Assembly (NCBI GenBank): GCA_030603035.1
Contig: JAUVYQ010000130.1
Coordinates: 1-6,987, forward strand
From: Phycisphaerae bacterium
Lineage (GTDB): Bacteria > Planctomycetota > Phycisphaerae > Sedimentisphaerales > SG8-4
Length of the DNA: 6,987 bases
Direction: 5' to 3'
The first letter of the stretch is position 1. The number at the start of each line of letters is the position of its first letter. A program made the position numbers and the translations under genes. This document shows, one piece after another, positions 5,140 to 6,987 of the stretch. A model generated the notes under the pieces. The model made no database searches. It saw only the letters and a list, made by a program, of their open reading frames with translations, and had not been told where the DNA came from.

Positions 5140-6180
5140 ATGAATTCCCAAGAGAGGGTTGAAGCAGCTATCCGTCTTGAAGAACCGGATAGACTGCCTA
5201 TTGACTTACATAATTTTCTCGTATGCGCAGAACTAATGGAGATGCCTTACGGAGAAGTATTTAATAGCCCTGAACTCATTGCAAAATCACATCTGAAAGG
5301 TATATCCCTTTTTGGTCACGATATGGTGCTAGTTGAAGCCGGAGTCGCCACGCTGGCGGAAAGTTGTGGGTGTGAACTTGAGTATCCGGAAAACGCTGCG
5401 CCATGGATTAAGAAACCATTGTTGGGTGGCAAAACACCGGAAGAAGTTAAATCTATTCTAAGAAATCTGGATGTTCCTGATCCTGCGAAAGCAAAGCCGT
5501 TAAAGACTGTTATCGATGCGGTCAGAATCCTGCTTGATAATAAAGGTGACGAACTGTTTATTATGGGCCGCGCAGATCAGGGTCCTTTCAGCCTTGCATG
5601 TGAACTTAGAGGGATGAATGATTTCCTTTTAGACGTGGCCGTTGAGGAGGACTACATTGACGACTTACTGGAGTATACTTCTGAAGTCTATTATACATAC
5701 GCAAGCGCGTTAATGGAAGCTGGCGCGCATGCAACATCCATGGGTGAATCCCCTGCGGGGCCGAGTGTTGTTTCTCCTCAGGTTTACAGGAAATATGCTA
5801 TGGTGGCAGAGCAAAACGTCATCAACAGGTTACATGAAAATAAATATTTGATATCTAATCATATCTGCGGAGAGGTTGATGCCATCCTGCCTGATATGGT
5901 TGCCACCGGAGCAGATATACTGGAGCTGGATCATGAAACAAATCTGGAATTAGCCTGTAGTAAAGCAAAGGGTAAAACTTGTCTGCTGGGGCCTATCAGC
6001 CCGATGATCTTGAATCAAGGCAGCCCGGAAGACGTAAGGGCGGAAACAATAAAAGCAATTCAGATTATGAAGGGAAATTATGGCTTTATATTAGGGCCAG
6101 GCTGTGCTCTGGGTGGTTCCACGAAAATTGAGAATATAAAGATGCTTGTAGAAACAGGAAGAAAACATGGAAAATATTAA
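5140..6180 (+). CDS. UroD-fold methyltransferase, MtaA/CmuA-like
   Basis: The 346-residue product belongs to the uroporphyrinogen decarboxylase superfamily but has the marks of its cobamide-linked methyltransferase branch rather than of HemE. It opens with the N-S-Q-E-R-V-x-x-A-I pattern common to that branch. The zinc motif H-x-C...C is complete: H241-I-C243 in the SNHICG segment and C322 in the GPGCALGG segment. In MtaA and relatives these bind the zinc that activates a thiol or carrier for methyl transfer to or from a corrinoid protein. No corrinoid-binding protein gene (B12-binding domain) is in the window, so the partner must be elsewhere or the reaction differs. It follows the oxidoreductase by 48 bases and is probably in the same operon. 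A weak GAGAGA (5128-5133) precedes ATG 5140. A role in demethylating an O-methylated sugar or polyol is plausible but not shown. Confidence 0.82.
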   Translation: MNSQERVEAAIRLEEPDRLPIDLHNFLVCAELMEMPYGEVFNSPELIAKSHLKGISLFGHDMVLVEAGVATLAESCGCELEYPENAAPWIKKPLLGGKTPEEVKSILRNLDVPDPAKAKPLKTVIDAVRILLDNKGDELFIMGRADQGPFSLACELRGMNDFLLDVAVEEDYIDDLLEYTSEVYYTYASALMEAGAHATSMGESPAGPSVVSPQVYRKYAMVAEQNVINRLHENKYLISNHICGEVDAILPDMVATGADILELDHETNLELACSKAKGKTCLLGPISPMILNQGSPEDVRAETIKAIQIMKGNYGFILGPGCALGGSTKIENIKMLVETGRKHGKY

Positions 6181-6455
6181 ACGTTTGTACCGTAGTAGGC
6201 ATAAACTCATCTGAAGGTAAAGTCTATAAATTCCATAAGGCAAGCATTACAAAGCATGCCAAAATCGTGCTCGCCATTTTCCGTATCGTACTCACAAGAC
6301 ACAGTTTTGTACTTTCCTAAATCTAACGCTAAAATATTCATTGTCAGGCCCGTGTGGTACAAAAATACATACGTGGCTTTGATTATATAAAGGAGGCCTC
6401 ACGCATCACAACCGTAAGGTCAACAACACCGGACATTCCATCCAGTTACAAACGT
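6181..6455. repeat. 9-bp inverted repeats bracketing the IS110 fragment
   Basis: ACGTTTGTA (6181-6189) directly after the methyltransferase stop codon is matched by its reverse complement TACAAACGT (6447-6455). The 275-bp segment between and including them contains the transposase fragment. The match does not extend further, and IS110-family elements normally lack terminal inverted repeats, so it may be the edge of a small derivative element or coincidence. Confidence 0.35.
6207..6341 (-). pseudogene. 5' fragment of an IS110-family transposase
   Basis: On the minus strand an ATG at 6341-6339 opens a 44-codon frame ending with TGA at 6209-6207. Its product begins MNILALDLGKYKTVSCEYDT and continues E-N-G-E-H-D-F, the N-terminus of IS110/IS116/IS902-family transposases. 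D7 is the first acidic residue of their RuvC-like DEDD catalytic domain. Intact enzymes run to roughly 300-400 residues, so over 85 percent is missing, and residues after about 27 no longer look like the family. This is a dead remnant. In the IS110 group the element's non-coding left end, which encodes the bridge RNA, lies upstream of the transposase, corresponding to plus-strand bases from 6342 towards heptamer array 5 at 6465. Family recognition is from memory of the N-terminal pattern. Confidence 0.65.
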
Positions 6456-6464
6456 ATGTTCAAT
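6342..6464 (-). other. Possible remnant of the IS110 left end (bridge-RNA region)
   Basis: This non-coding stretch lies directly upstream of the transposase fragment and stops at heptamer array 5. ACATACGT (6367-6374) and ACGTATGT (6452-6459) are perfect 8-bp inverted repeats enclosing 77 bases, so a minus-strand RNA could fold into a long-range stem. A palindromic GAGGCCTC lies near 6395. No gene is seen. The bridge-RNA reading rests on position, not on recognised guide loops. Confidence 0.25.
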
Positions 6465-6506
6465 CCTATACGCTAAACGCTATCCGCTATTTTCTATTCG
6501 TCTGCC
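6465..6506. repeat. Heptamer array 5 (right edge of the accessory stretch, inverted relative to array 4)
   Basis: Six 7-bp units run from 6465, including CCTATAC, GCTAAAC, GCTATCC, GCTATTT and TCTATTC. Read on the minus strand they become GAATAGA, AAATAGC, GGATAGC, GTTTAGC and GTATAGG, the same family as array 4 at 2751-2785. The two arrays therefore face each other across 3.7 kb. Confidence 0.8.
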
Positions 6507-6520
6507 AAAATGGCACAATA

Positions 6521-6555
6521 GACAGAAATCAGAAGACAGAGGACAGAAGACCTAA
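6521..6555. repeat. Heptamer array 6 (GACAGAA type)
   Basis: Five 7-bp units start at 6521: GACAGAA, ATCAGAA, GACAGAG, GACAGAA and a diverged GACCTAA. This is a third unit family, purine-rich on the plus strand. It runs into the left arm of the first hairpin upstream of dnaK. Confidence 0.8.
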
Positions 6556-6588
6556 CTTCTTGAAATACAAGAGGTTAGCCAGCTAACC
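6552..6588 (+). promoter_or_regulatory. Two overlapping, mutually exclusive hairpins upstream of dnaK
   Basis: Hairpin A pairs 6552-6562 with 6568-6578 (11 bp, one G-U, loop AAATA). Hairpin B pairs GGTTAGC (6573-6579) with GCTAACC (6582-6588). Bases 6573-6578 belong to both stems, so only one can form at a time. As RNA this looks like an attenuator-type switch. As DNA, the B palindrome is a good operator or activator site, 18 bases upstream of the sigma-54 -24 element. There is no T-run after either stem, which argues against a plain terminator. Confidence 0.45.
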
Positions 6589-6605
6589 GCCCCCTTGTTC
6601 CCCAA

Positions 6606-6622
6606 TTGGCACAGGTTTTGCA
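6606..6622 (+). promoter_or_regulatory. Consensus sigma-54 (-24/-12) promoter upstream of dnaK
   Basis: TTGGCAC (6606-6612), five bases, then TTGCA (6618-6622) matches the RpoN consensus TGGCAC-N5-TTGCW at every fixed position. The invariant GG (6608-6609) and GC (6620-6621) are ten bases apart as required. Transcription would start near 6633, giving a leader of about 55 bases that is mostly heptamer array 7. A sigma-70 reading (TTGGCA with TATATC, 15-base spacer) is poorer. Confidence 0.65.
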
Positions 6623-6634
6623 CAATTATATCCC

Positions 6635-6987
<353 letters not shown>

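Noticed and set aside
5140..6180. Classical uroporphyrinogen decarboxylase (HemE)
   Set aside because: The H-x-C...C zinc motif (H241, C243, C322) and the MtaA-like start point to the methyltransferase branch; no haem genes are nearby.
6511..6527. A second sigma-54 promoter beginning TGGCAC at 6511
   Set aside because: The -24 part matches, but after five bases the sequence is ACAGA, with no TTGC -12 element.
6573..6588. CIRCE (HrcA) operator upstream of dnaK
   Set aside because: The palindrome contains TTAGC and GCTAA, the outer parts of CIRCE, but they are two bases apart rather than separated by the ACTC-N9-GAGT core, so it is not CIRCE.

Overview
The window looks like bacterial chromosome, most likely from the Planctomycetota (Phycisphaerae or Sedimentisphaerales type). 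The assignment rests on three things: the style of the DnaK N-terminus (an [10 protein letters not shown] segment), a McsA-type protein with an LGCPYDY segment in place of the usual second CxxC, and a McsA/McsB pair outside the Firmicutes. This is an inference from protein style, not a database result.

Layout. Positions 1-2756 carry compact housekeeping genes, all on the + strand: coaD (5' end cut off, coenzyme A synthesis), a QueD/PTPS-fold pterin protein that has lost the usual catalytic Cys and His, mcsA and mcsB (zinc-finger adaptor and protein-arginine kinase). At the right edge, from 6688, is the start of dnaK. Protein quality control therefore brackets the middle of the window.

Between mcsB and dnaK lies a 3.7-kb accessory stretch (about 2786-6464) that looks inserted. 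It holds a frameshifted remnant of a four-helix-bundle (23S rRNA intervening-sequence type) gene, a tight three-gene operon (TIM-barrel sugar isomerase/epimerase, Gfo/Idh/MocA oxidoreductase, UroD-fold MtaA-like methyltransferase with an intact H-x-C...C zinc motif), and a minus-strand 44-codon 5' fragment of an IS110-family transposase. The operon suggests catabolism of a polyol, glycoside or O-methylated sugar; the substrate cannot be read from the sequence.

The most striking unexplained signal is a family of degenerate tandem arrays with a strict 7-bp period. They occur at 476-545, 1014-1083, 1577-1632, 2751-2785, 6465-6506, 6521-6555 and 6635-6669. They occupy nearly every junction between the core genes, supply the stop codons of coaD, mcsA and mcsB, run up to the start codons of queD and mcsB, and contain in-phase inverted units that form hairpins. 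None is seen inside the three-gene operon. Two arrays of the same unit family lie in opposite orientation at the two ends of the accessory stretch. Upstream of dnaK there is also a consensus sigma-54 (-24/-12) promoter and a pair of overlapping hairpins.
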